This document shows positions 1 to 13,440 of a stretch of 64,000 bases of DNA, piece by piece. Position 1 is the first letter of the stretch. Every line of letters starts with the position of its first letter. The DNA comes from Smittium mucronatum (lineage: Eukaryota; Kickxellomycota; Harpellomycetes; Harpellales; Legeriomycetaceae), in NCBI GenBank assembly GCA_001953115.1, contig LSSL01000998.1:50453-114452 (forward strand), given 5' to 3'. Made by a program: the position numbers and the translations under genes. The notes beneath the pieces were generated by a model. It did not search any database, was not told the DNA's origin, and saw only the letters and a list, made by a program, of their open reading frames with translations.

Positions 1-3000
1 TTAATTTTACAATTTTCTAATATAAAATTTTGTTAATAAATAGTTTGTAGCAACATCACCCCATTCAAAATCATATTTAAAAGTAAATAAATTGATATAT
101 AATTATATAATAAAAATTTATCATATTTTTAAATTTTTTTTTAATAAATATTAATAAAAAACTCTTTCCTGTAATATAAATATTTGAAATTATATAAAAC
201 CCCCAAATATATATATATATATTTCAGCACAAAAAGCTGATCTGCCTTTTTTTTTCGAATTTCAAATTTATTTTGATTAATAAGTTAATAAATTTACATC
301 AATTTATCACTACAGTAAACTAGATCCTATAAATTTTACTATTTCAAAAGGGCTCTAATGAATATTATTTCCTATTTTTTATGGTAATTAAATGATTTTT
401 TAAAAGAATTATTTTTAAACAATTTATCCAATAATTAATTACCTTTGAATGTATATCACGAGTTTAAAAGAAAATAGTTGTTTCTCTCAAAAATCAAAGT
501 AAGTCAATTAATTCCACTTGATAGCATTTATAAAAATGATTGATTATGGTAGGGCCTCTCTTAAGTTTGCGCTCTGTTAAGCTCTTTTTAAGAAAGAAAT
601 TCCAACTTTTTTCTTAAAAGTAGTTATTAAATTTGAATAAATTAACGCGAACTTTATTAAATTTAATTTTCAAAAAATTAAAATTGTATTTTATATATTA
701 TTAGCAAATTAACCATCATATTATATCAATTTAAAGAGATATAAAATTGGAATTTAATCGGATATTTGATAGAATTCATTATTATCAGTTGCTAATAAAA
801 AAGTTAAAAAAATATGCGAGTATTTTTTGGATCAATACTAACTCAATAATTCAATTCTATTGCTTCAAACCGAAATACAATACCTAAATAAAAAAATTGG
901 TTTTTATAATTTGTGGATGAACTAAATATTATAACATTTAACTGGATCTCATTGAAAATATTTAATTTTTCGAAAGATAAATTCCTCAAATTTTAATTGT
1001 TCCACGAGTAAGAATTAAGAAAGGTCCTACTTTAATCCAGAAGTTCTACCTGGTTTGAAATTTTTGAATAAATTAATCATAATTTTGGAACATAAAATAA
1101 TTAGAAAACAATATGTTTTTACTAAATCAATAAATTATTAATTAAAGATACAATTATCCCATGTAACTTAGTTATTTTTTATTCCCATAAATTTCAAGTT
1201 AATTTTATTAGACGTTTTTTAATATTATCGGGTTTAAAATACATAATTTGATATAATATTTCATTTATTTGTTTTCTTAAACGTAATTCTAATTCTCATA
1301 AATTCATATTTTGAGAAATCACTAACATCTATCTGATTTTTAATTTTTTTAAGATAAATTATCTAACTAATTTTTAAAATTCCAAAAAAATAAAAAAAAT
1401 CCGTATATCAATAGAAAGAATTAAAAATGAAATAATTAGTGATATGAAGAAAATAGATTTTATAAACCTTAATGAATTATTTTCTGTTGTAAATATAATA
1501 TATATTTAATATAATTTGTATCTAAGTATCATATTTTCTTTCAAAAAAAACTCTTGAAGTTTTTTTTTGGGAGTTTAAATAAATTAAAAAACTAGAATAG
1601 AATGTTTATAAATCATATCGTAATTATCAAAATTATTATTCGGAGTTTTTTTAATAAATAAAGCTAAAATAAGGATGATGGGATATAATATAGGTCCTAT
1701 TTTGATTTGAAACATGTCATAGCTAATAAAATTTCGAATATATCCTTTAATCACGAATTTTTAGCATAACAGAAAAGGAAAATATGTTATCTTTGTGTTA
1801 TAAAAACATATTTCTATATAAGTTTCTTAAGCCACTTTTAATTTAAACATAATTTAGATTATCTAAGTAGAAAATGACGAAAAAAAATTTTTTTTTTAAA
1901 AAAAGCACAATATTCAAAATAAAGCTCAATAAAACTTTAAATATAAAATAAATTTTTTTTAATGAAACTCTAAATTTGAGCTTCTCATATTTTTATACCA
2001 AATTATTAAAGAAAAAAACTTTTTTCATAATGATGTTAAAGCATTATAATTCACTATTTCATATATATCTTTTGTAAACTTTTTATTATTATTTTATTGA
2101 TATAATAAAAATTTGTTTTATCTTCATATCAAAAATTACACCCAATTCTAAATAAGCAAGTATATTTTATGTACCTGTCGCCCCCCTCCCCTCTAATATT
2201 TGTTAGGTTCTTAAATTATTGAAAAAATGAATCTAAGTATAAATTAAATATGTAAATATTAATGTTTAAGATAGAAGATTTTACGAAAAGTTAAATTGAT
2301 TTTTTGTTGCTAAAATTCAAACCCGTAAAGTTTTCTTAGTTGATTTTTTCAAATTAAAATAAATTCAAAACCTTTTAAATTTTTTTATTGTAACATTTTA
2401 TCCCTAATATATTCAATAATATAAATAGATTTTTTCGTGCTTTTTAATTTTTTAATTTTAAAAATAATAAACCCCCAGTTCTCATCATTTTTTCTCTATT
2501 CTTTTCATTTTTTTTTTATTTGCGTACATGATAAATAATATTAACCAATTTTTTATACGGAATTAATGAAGCAAATTCAAGATCGATCAAAGTGAAGATA
2601 ACTTATTTAATATATAATTTTTTTTTATAGTTTTAGATATTGTTTTTTGGCTTGTGCTCATAATAAATATGCTATTGAGTTTTAATTTAGGGTTTTATTT
2701 AGGATTGTTTGATTTATAAACATTATTTTTTTTATCAAATTATCAGTTTATTATTTCGATATTTTTCCTTTTTTTAATAGGATTAAATAGCCTATAATTC
2801 GTGAAATTATTTTATTGCCTATTTTTTTATATCCAAGTGCCACATTTCAACTATTTTTTAATAATTAATTATCGATTTATCAAATAAAATTATTTTTTAC
2901 ACAAAAGCCCATATTTTTATAACTTTTTGAAAATAGTTTCTATATCTTATTATATTTGTTATGGATCTCTTTTTTTAAATGATCCATTTTTTTTAAAGAA

Positions 3001-3491
3001 TTTCATCCTAAAAATAATATCGAATTTCATAAAATTAATAAAATTTATTTCGATTGAAAAGAACTTTAGGCTTTGAAGTCTTTGTAAAAAAAATCTACTC
3101 TTCAATTTTCACTACATTTATATCATTTTTTAATTCTTACTTTCAGAAATTTTTATTTAAATCATTTATAAATGAAACCATTTAAAGATTATTATACCAT
3201 AAAGTTAAATATTTTTTTTGCAGAAAAAGGCAAAATTTATGCTCGTACCTTATTTGATTAGGGTTATAATTCCTATTATTGCCAAATTAACGAGATCAAT
3301 TTTAATCTCAATTTTTTTAAACAAAAAAACTATTATATCTGCAGTATATTTTTAAAAATTATAGATTATATAGGCATAAATTAAGCCTCTATTCGAATAA
3401 ATTTTAATTTTTTATTGAAAAAAACCCCCGTTTTTTTTTATTATAAATCAACATAATTGTATATGTAATGAACCGATAGATTCAGTACACG

Positions 3492-3512
3492 CATTGGATG
3501 TTTCATCCAATG
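3492..3512. repeat. Perfect 9-bp inverted repeat (hairpin)
   Basis: CATTGGATG, a 3-base loop TTT, then CATCCAATG. It is a perfect stem with more G+C than the surrounding sequence and no neighbouring gene. It could form a hairpin in RNA or be a binding palindrome; no function can be assigned. Confidence 0.5.
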
Positions 3513-6500
3513 AAGAAATCTTCCCATAAGCATAATTGACTTTTAGAAAATAGAAAACTGTATAAATAAGGAAGCTTAGACATTTTGGAATGGCTAAGCT
3601 TTTCAACCTGTCTCTTTCCCTATCTTTTATATTTTTAACTAGTATATCCCTTTACCTTTTATCATTAAAATTATCCCATTAAACCTGATCCTTACAGTAT
3701 ATATAATACAAATTGATACTAATTAGTAGACAAATAATAATAATAATTTTTTTATAAATATTTTTGTAGTTAGAAAAATTAAATTTTGGAAGATTAAGTT
3801 ACTATAAATACAGATGATTTGAATTATTGTTGTACTTATGATAATATCTCATCTATTTTCATTAATTTTTTATATATATTTTGTGCCATAATTATGATTG
3901 ATATATTTTTATATACACAAAAATGACTTTTTTCCGTTTTACTAAGTTTAATCGGGTTTCTATAATCTTGAAATCCAACTAAAAACTAATATTTATATTT
4001 AAATAATATACAATATATTCTTAATTCATTGATAATCCCAAAAAAAACACTCACATATATATATACCCAATAAGCTGAAAAATACTTTTAATTTTTACCT
4101 TTTTCATGGAAAATGCTGTTATAAAATATTATATAGTGGCATTTTCTATTCATAAAATTGAATTCCTTTATAATATATATATAAATGTTAAATGAAAATT
4201 TTCAGAATTATCTTAGGAATAATAAAAGCTAACATAGGAGTTAAATTAATGGGTCATCCAAAACTTTAAAATAGAAAATTATAAAAAAAAACATACACAT
4301 TATAAATTGTGGACCATTTTATTAAAAAATTGCTGTTTATTTCTTATATAGGAGCTTATAGCAAAAATTTATGTTTTAAAATGTGATTAATAATTTATAA
4401 ATAAATCAGTGATTTTTCGATAAATTTTTTTGCAAGATAAATCCATACCGTTTTTTTATATCTTGATAATTGAATAAATATTTTTGTGCTTTTAAATTAG
4501 TGCTTTTATCAATAAATAACCGGTTTTTTAATTAATATAAGGAAAAATGTGCACTATATAGTTCAATCCTGATAAATAAAAAACTCAGAATCAAAGTCAA
4601 AGTCAATAAAAAAGCTTTTTTTCTTTTTTACCTTTTAATATTTGAAATTTTTACGGATTTGTAAATATAAATCATTCAATCTGACTTAGTATTCCAATAA
4701 TGATCCAAATTAAATATACTACTTAAATTAGAAAGTCCTATTATATATTTTTTATAGCTAAACCTATAGATATCTTCTATTAATAGAAAAATAATAACAT
4801 TAAATAAAAACCGGATTAATTTTCGCTATTTATCCTTGATAGGTTTTCAAAAATACTTATGATTAAAAGGTGAAATTTTTTAGAAAAAAAACACCAAAAC
4901 ATCTATTTAAAAATTCATTTCCGTCTACTAGTAAAGGAAAAATAAAATTTTTATAATAAATCTTATTAAATGCAAAAAAACAATAAAAAATTATAAAAAT
5001 GAAAAGAAAAATGAAGCAGCTAAACTTATTTATAAAATATAGCAAATTTTCATATTAAAAATCTTTTTTTAGGTTTGAATTATCTAGTTTCATTTTATAT
5101 ATCATAAAAAAAATACATTTCAGTTTTTTAATCATATCAGGCAGGATTTATATTATACTAGATACTAAAAAACGAATATAGTTCATAGCCGACTATATAA
5201 TTTAAATATACACTTTAGTAAGTAAAAATAGATGAAAATTAGTTAATAAATGCATCTATTTACAACTATAATGCAATTGATTTTTATAGAGTATTATTGA
5301 TATAACTCTATATTTTAAAATCTTATCAAAGCGGATTATAATAAATATAGTATTATAAAGGCTTTATGTTGCTAAAAAGTTACTATAAGACCTATCCTTT
5401 AAGTAATTTAGTATATTTATTTGTAATAAAATATAATTGATAATGATATGTAAAAAACATAGGGATTTAAATTAGTTATATTTTCTAAATACACATTTTT
5501 TCTTATTTATGGTTAGGATTCCTCTCTTTTTCTTAAATATTTGATGAATTATAAAAGATTGTATTTAATTTTTGTATTAATTTTATAAAAAATTATAAGT
5601 TTATTAAAATAGTACTATTTTCAAATAAATGGATAATATAAAGTAAAAAAAATTTAAATTTAAAATTTAAAAAAGAAATAGATATTTAACTGCTTTCCAA
5701 CTATAGAAACAATAAAAAAGTTTAAATTTCATTTAAATTCTACCGAAAAATACCATTAGATGATTACAGTTATCTTAATGACGTTTAAGGGCTCCAGAAA
5801 AGCCAAAATCCCTTTTTCTATATGAATATGATATTTTATAAAATGCAATTAAATGTAAAAGTTTACAAAATTGGTAATAAATATTTAAAAAAACCAAAAT
5901 CATACCTTATATAAGCTTGAATTATTCTTCACTAACTTCGCAACTATGATATAAATTTCACATCTAGAAATATCAAATAGTGTAATATACTGAAATTATA
6001 GTTAAAATATATATAAATTTGCAGCATAAAATTAACAATAATCAAAATATGAAAAATAAATAAATATGTCACTTTTTCGGCTTTTTATTCAGGAAATGAC
6101 CTTTCTAACAACTATGTTACATTAAATAATAAGAATACATCGATTTTAAAGCCTAACTGGCTACGAAATTTTTATTTCTCAAAGGGTGTAAATTAAAATT
6201 AGAATAAATCAACTTTAATTAAAAATTATAAATCTTATTATATTTAAAAGACTTAGATGATGAGTAAAAAGGTAGGGAGAGAAAGATATTACAATTTGAT
6301 GGATTATGAATTTTTATATCAAAAAATATTTATCATGCAGATATAACAATTGAATATGATTTCTATTTTTTGATTTTTTAAAATGCTAAAATTTATTCAA
6401 ATAACATATTCTGAACTTAAAAAAATTATCATAAGCTATAATATTAATTTTACATTCGATAAGTATAGGTAATCATCTTGGCCATTATTTGCATCTCTTA

Positions 6501-9500
6501 TGTACTCATTATTTTTCAACATGATATTCTCTTTGCGAATCTGAAACTAAAACTTATATTTGTAGCTGTAAATACACCTATTTCTCCTATAATTTAGGTT
6601 ATTTTATTACCAATCTTATATTCAATAGATTTCTCCATTTTTTTTGAATAAGGCTAAATTATTTAAACATGTAGAGTTATAAAATTTTGAATGTTTTTTT
6701 CTCAAATAGAACCTTTGTTTATGAAATTTTTTTAAAGAAATATATAATTTTATAGGTTTTTCAAATTTATAAAGATATACTCTTTAAAAATATCTTATGG
6801 GTTTAAATAAGAGCTTAAGCCTTCACAAAAATCTTTCAAAAACAATCCTTACACTTTAATCTGATATAGAATCATCCACCTCAAATATAATTTTGTGATA
6901 ATGATGAGCCTATCTGATAGCTTTAGGATTTTGAGTCTGTTTATTCCTATGATTGAATATTTTAACATGTTTTTTTGGCGTAAAATATTTGAATTTTCTG
7001 ACTGAAAATAAGAAAAAATTATCAAAAATTATCTCCATTATTCACAATAGCTATTTACATCCCCATCCAATAATCACTAAGAATTTTTTTTAAAATCTTG
7101 TGTTTATTTTTCGCCTTTATTGTTAAAGAGATATTTAGTAATAAGCCCTAAAAATATGGTTAATGATTTTATATCCCTTTTTGAATCGCAATTTTTTTTT
7201 TTTTTATACAATAGCTATATTATTTTCTGTTTAGAATGCTTTCAAATTTTGGAACGAACTGAATGGTATTTTTATTAATAAAAAAGCACATTAAATTATT
7301 AAAAAAGCTTTTTTATGACTAAAAATAAATATTGAGTTTGAAAACTGAGCTTATTTATTAGAAGAGATAAAGTAATCAAAAAAAAATCTCTTTCTAAAAA
7401 CTTCTGTTATTATTTTGGAGATATAACAAGTTTCGAGTTTAGATATACAGAAATATCCATAATGATTTTTTTAAAATGTCATTTAAATAAATGATTTGTC
7501 CTTAGAAGCCAATTTCGATGTCTTTTTTTCTATTCTAATTTTATTAGTCCTATATCTTATAATCAGTAAAAATGTCGATTTTTTAAATTTTGAATCCTGT
7601 AATGAAAAATATTTCCTTTAGTGCTTTAATCACCTTTTATAAAATATGAGTTCATTCTATTTGTAGTCGCTTGGAAATTCAATAGATGCTTATGGTGCTA
7701 CAATTAAATATTACTCATATTTTTTTGCGAATTATTTTTATTTAATAATAATATTTCTTTTATGATAAAGCAATTTATTAAATTTATTTTTTGTGTTTAA
7801 AAAAGTCAGGATTTTTTTTTGTGTTTTATTTAACAAAATTAAATTAAATTTAATTAAAAAAAATACGTAAATTTAAAATAATGGGATATATTAATATTCC
7901 GTTTTTTTTCAATTATAAAATCTCTAAATAAAATTTTTGATTATATTTCACAAAAGATTTTTTTTTTCTTAAAATAAATGAAAAAATAAAAAGTTTTAAC
8001 TTATAATAAAAAAAATTTTAACGATAAAATTAAAATTAACAATTTTATTCATTGGTTATAGGAAACTGAATTTATTTCTTAAATAAAATTATTTTCCAAA
8101 ATTTAAACATCATTTGAGTTCTAATTTGCATGATATTGTTAAATAAATATGGATAAAATTGGATATTTTAATTTAAAAAAACAAAATAGAAATTTTTTTA
8201 AACCCAATTTCAATTGAGAAGATTCATGAATATGTATTTTTTTCATAAGTAAGCTAAATTTTTGATAAATATTGAGGAACTTATACACAAAATGACATAT
8301 AAAGGCTTATTAAAATTAATTTGAAATATCTCTTTCTATTTTTTTATAAATTGGTTTACTAAAAATATCTCGTATTTTTATTGGAAAGCGAAGTTCCAAT
8401 AATCCATTGATATTTAATCCGGGGTAATTTTAGCGGAATAAATACAGAGTTAGCCATAAAATTCATTGATATATATTTTTTTGATTTTTTTTAATTTAAA
8501 AATTTTTTTTTCGAAAATTGGGTTGCTTTATTTTTATGATTCCTGATTGCGATAAGTTCTTTAATTTTGTTGGTGATTTACAATACAAATTATACATGTT
8601 TATGTATTAGAATTTTCTTATTTAGTTTTGGATAAATAGTATTGTAAAACCTCCAAAAAAAATATTTACAAAAAACATAAAAAATTCAAGTTGGCTTAAG
8701 TAATAACATTTGATTCATCAGAATTTTTTATAGCAAAATTAAAAATTTAACTATAAAAAAAAAAGTTTTATTATGACTATATTCGGTCTGTGACATATAT
8801 TAAAATTATTTAAAATCCGACTATATTGAAAAAGGTTGAAAAATAAAGTAAATTAAAATTAACTTTAGAAGACTTGTATCAGTAATCAAGAATTTTTTTG
8901 TGTATAAGGCTCAAATTTCTAAAACAGCTTTTTTTATTGCATTTTGATAGAAGTTAGGAAAATATTATTTAATTTTGGAGAATTTCTTTGAAATTTTTTG
9001 TGGTTTAGATGATGAATTTTTTTTTGGTAAATCAGGAAAAGAAATATAAAAAATATTAAAATTATCCATAAAATTTATGTATAAAAATTTAGTTTATTTA
9101 TTAACTTTCATCAAAAAAATATGATTCTCAAATATTTCATAAATTTTAATTTCAGAAAAAAAGTCTAGACATTTAAGTCGTGTGAATAATATCAGTATTT
9201 TTTATCAGAAGCTCTTTTATTTAATTTTTCCCGGATTCATTTAAAAATAATTTAATATTTTTTAAAAAAAATTAATCCAAACAAATTAAATTCCACAAAA
9301 AAACCGAAATATTACCGAAAATTTTCAGAGATTTTTTCACAATGATAATTTTTTATATTGCGTGATTTAAAAATTAATTTTAATTCTATAAATTACGGCT
9401 TTTTAATCGAGATAAATCTTTCTTTTTATAATAGTGTTTTCTAATATTAACAAACTATTTGGTAATCAGAATAAGACATATTTAAAAATTAAAATTTTGC

Positions 9501-11592
9501 AATAATATAAGAATAAAAATTTTAATTTTAATTTAAAATTTATAATTAAAAATAACATCCTTTATGCATAAAAAAAGCTTTTTTTTTCTTTTTTGCTATA
9601 TTTTATATGATTTATGAATAAAAATAATGTCACATGGGAACCAAGAAAAAAATTTTGTTGGAAAAAATAATTCATGCACATAAAAAGTTCCATTTTGATG
9701 TTTTTTATATTGGATATTCTTATTTTCTTTATGATTATATTAGATTCATTGGATTTTCCAAATTCAATGCAATTTAATCAAGTTTTTTATTCAATCTCTA
9801 AAGGCGAAATTTTTTTTTATAAAGCATAAAAAATTTTAATTTTAATTATAATAGATCATATATATCTATAAATTTCAAAAAAAAAAAAAAGAAATTATTG
9901 AAATTCTTAATTTTATAATTATTTATTAAATAATAATATTGATAAATATATTTTAACACACTTTAATAGTCTTAAAATTCTTACAATACGATAATAATGT
10001 GATTATTTTGATTTTACATAAAAAAACAATTATAAATTTTCGGTTATTTTCCTTTTTATAAAAATATGGATTAAAATAAATTTATCATATTCTCCAATAA
10101 TTTCAAGTATTATTCATAAAAAAATAACCGCAAAAAAATTCCAATAAATTTTAAATAAGTAATTATAAGATATAAAAACTTAATTTTTATTGGGGATATT
10201 AATTACTTATAGCTTCAATTGGACTACATTTTTATTATTGGTCATAAAAAAAAATTTATTTATTAAATAATTGTATCAGTACACTATAGGAAGTAATGAA
10301 TTTTTTTTTCGAAAACTCATAAAGAAACCATTTTACATCGATATATTATAACAATAATTTTTCTGATAATGAGAATTAAAATTTAACCATGAAATACAAA
10401 CTTCTAAATAAAAATTTACAGCAAAAATCCGTGATTAATTTCGCACATTACATTATACTTATATTAATAACCTTTAATTATCCTTATTTAAAACTTTGAT
10501 CCACCAAATATCAGAAAAAAAATTTCCTTCATGCTTGGATAAGCTATCTTTTTATCATATCTTCTCTAAGTTGGTAAAATATAATTCTTCTGAAAATTTA
10601 AAAATGTTTGAAATTAAACTAATGAATTCTATAGAATAATTTTTTTCAATATATATTCTCGGTCTTTGTATAAATTCAATCCTATGTTGTGAAATCATAA
10701 AAATTTAACAACAATGTTTAAGATTTTTTTTTTAAAATGTTTCTCCTATCTTTGAAAATTCGTTTATTTTTTCATAAAAATATATTTTTAGTCCTAAAAT
10801 AAATTATTTTTTGGGATCTAATAAACCATTTATAAATATTTCTATCTATATTTATTGTAAATACCACAACCAGATTTAAAAAAATTAGGGATTTCTTTAA
10901 TTTGAGAGATGAAAAAAAATATTTAAATAATTATTTGAAGTGTATTTTTAACAATATTTTATTGTTTTTCACAACCTGAAAATGTTTTATTTTAATTTAT
11001 ATTTGAACTAAATGTTTAAGCTAATTGTTAATGGCTTTAAAAAAACTCAAATAAGAATGGTATTTTTTGTATAAATATAAAAAATTATAAATTGATAATT
11101 AAAACAATTGATATTTTTTTAAAATGGAATTAATAAAATAAATTTTTTTGGGAATTTCTAATTAATATGAGTATGCTACTTTAAGATCTAGATAGTAAAA
11201 AAACAAAAGAACTCTTTGAATATAAATTAAAATTCTTTTAACCAAACTTTTCAAGCCCATTTAAGCCTACAAATATTCCCTAGTGAAAAAGTATGCTTTA
11301 TTTTTCTTCAAAATTAACTTGATAAATTTCACAAAAAATAAATTAAAATCCAAATAATCCTTAATTTATAACATTTTTTTCATATTTTTTTTTATTAAAA
11401 ATATATTAAATAAGTCAAATTTTTGAGCAAATACAACCAGAACAGAAATTGTATCAGGATAATAAATTTTAACCAGACTAAAATCTGAATATAAGTTACA
11501 ACAGCTGATAACTGAATATTCGAAATAAAATTTCTTTAGTTAGAATTATACTCTTAATCCATTAATTTTAATAATGATGCTTCAATTTTCGT

Positions 11593-11615
11593 TCACTTGA
11601 ATTTAATTCAAGTGA
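11593..11615. repeat. Perfect 11-bp palindrome
   Basis: TCACTTGAATT, one T, then AATTCAAGTGA, giving a 23-base near-perfect palindrome. No gene lies near it. It may be an old transposon end, a protein-binding palindrome, or chance in AT-rich DNA. Confidence 0.5.
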
Positions 11616-13028
11616 TTTTATTATTTCTGAACAAATTTTTATGTAAATAAATGCTTTTATTTTCAATTTTATTTAGTGATTATAAATTTTGATGAATATA
11701 CATGATTTTTATGATACTTCATTTGATTATAAATCTATTTTGATTTTTCCGCTCAAAATAAGACTTTTTTTATAAGAATTTAACCAGTTTAATCATTCTT
11801 TATTATTTCAATTATATATTTTTTGGATATATACTCATATAAAACTCCCATGCTTTGAGTCTATCTATTGGGCACACAGAATAAAAATTGATTTACATTC
11901 GAAATATTTTTGGACCCTGTTATCTTTAAATCTAATCTTTTTTAAGTTTGATTCTCTTCATTAATCGATATTTGATTCTTAATAAGGTAGATGTATATTT
12001 ATTTACTCTTTCAATTCATAGATAAATTGGAAATGATTTTAAATTAAAAACAGGTATTTAAAAGAAAAAAATATATATTCGGTATTGAGCCTTCTTTTTT
12101 AAAATTTAGGTTTTTTTTTTTTATAAAATATATACTTTTTCATGAATATAATTCTTTAATGATAAAATTTTTTAATAAACTAATAAATTTGAAACACGGA
12201 TAATTATTTAATATAAACTGATTGTTTTTAAATTATGTTTTTTTATTAAAATTTCTTTACTTATTAACGAAAAAACTTTTATTAACCTTACATTATTTAA
12301 TGCAATTCCCAAAAGAACATCCTCAGTATTTTAACAATTTTTTTTTTCGCTTTAAAAACACAGGAATTTTCCGTAAATAGTCATCAAAAATCAATACTTT
12401 CAAATTCTAACTAATGGAAGATATTTATGTGATATTATGTATTAAAATTGATTTTTGGAGTTTATTCTCTAGCTAGGCACCTATATGTTTTATTTGGTTG
12501 TGTAATAGTCGGTATTTAATTTCTAATAAGAAATTTGAATGAGGTTTAAATATTTTCAATTCAAAACCATGTATTTAAATACAACTCATGTGAAAATTAA
12601 AATACTTTCACAATTGAATATATCAAAAAATTTTATCTTATGTAAATTAAAAAAAAACATCTTTCTATAACTGAATTTTCAAAAATAGCCGCGAAAAAAT
12701 ATTTTTTATTAGGTTTATTTTATCATTTCGAAAATTGAAAATTGCGCATTTTTTATCAAATTTTCTCCGAGACTCTTTTTTTTAAATCTTCATTAAATAA
12801 AATATAAAAGCGATAGAAAATTGATTTATTATTCTACATATTTTATGCAAAAATAGGATTAAACTCATAAAATTCAAAAAAATTATACAAACTAAGATTT
12901 TAAATATAAACTTGGAAATTTAGTAATACTTGCTGTCATGATTAAATTAAATCTATTATTAATTTTATTTATAATTATATTTCAACAATTTAATCAATTG
13001 CTCGGTTTCACTTAGGTATAATTTTCCG

Positions 13029-13095
13029 GATATTGTAGCCTTTTGGTATAATTTAAATTCCTAAGCCAAAAGGCGCTAGGTCTGAATCCCAGAAA
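13029..13095 (+). pseudogene. tRNA-like relic
   Basis: The patch is richer in G+C than its surroundings. Positions 13078-13094 read CTAGG TCTGAAT CCCAG, which resembles a tRNA T-arm (4 of 5 stem pairs; B-box-like GGTCTGAATCC). Upstream, 13038-13046 (GCCTTTTGG) and 13066-13074 (CCAAAAGGC) are perfect 9-base complements. No full cloverleaf or acceptor stem can be drawn. I read it as a decayed tRNA or tRNA-derived element, but chance is possible. Confidence 0.2.
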
Positions 13096-13352
13096 TGCCA
13101 TTTGAATGAATATTCGTGAGAATTGGTCTATACACTCCGCAAAAATAAATCTTTTACCATTTTTAAACCTCTTTAATCATCCAAATATTTGTACTCAAAC
13201 AAACTATCGCTACTTAAAAACTTTTTGATGATACTTAAGTTTATTTATTTACGATTAGATTTTGATTTAAAAATACTTTTATGATTTGAAAAAAATTACT
13301 TGACTTAATTTTCTAGCTCATCCAAACTTATTCTTCTCTCGACACTTTTGAC

Positions 13353-13440
13353 TCACCCAAAAATTTATCCTCACCCAAAAATCTATCCCTGCTCTAAAAC
13401 ATTTCCCTGAAAAGGAATCCTCACCAGCCCAAAAACATGG
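13353..13440 (+). repeat. Short degenerate 18-bp tandem repeat
   Basis: Two adjacent 18-mers, TCACCCAAAAATTTATCC and TCACCCAAAAATCTATCC (17 of 18 identical), are followed by degenerate copies to about 13440. The plus strand is strongly C-rich and G-poor. Because 18 bp is six codons, the plus strand reads SPKNLS twice before a stop, so it could be the remnant of a repeat-containing coding region. No longer frame survives. Confidence 0.45.
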
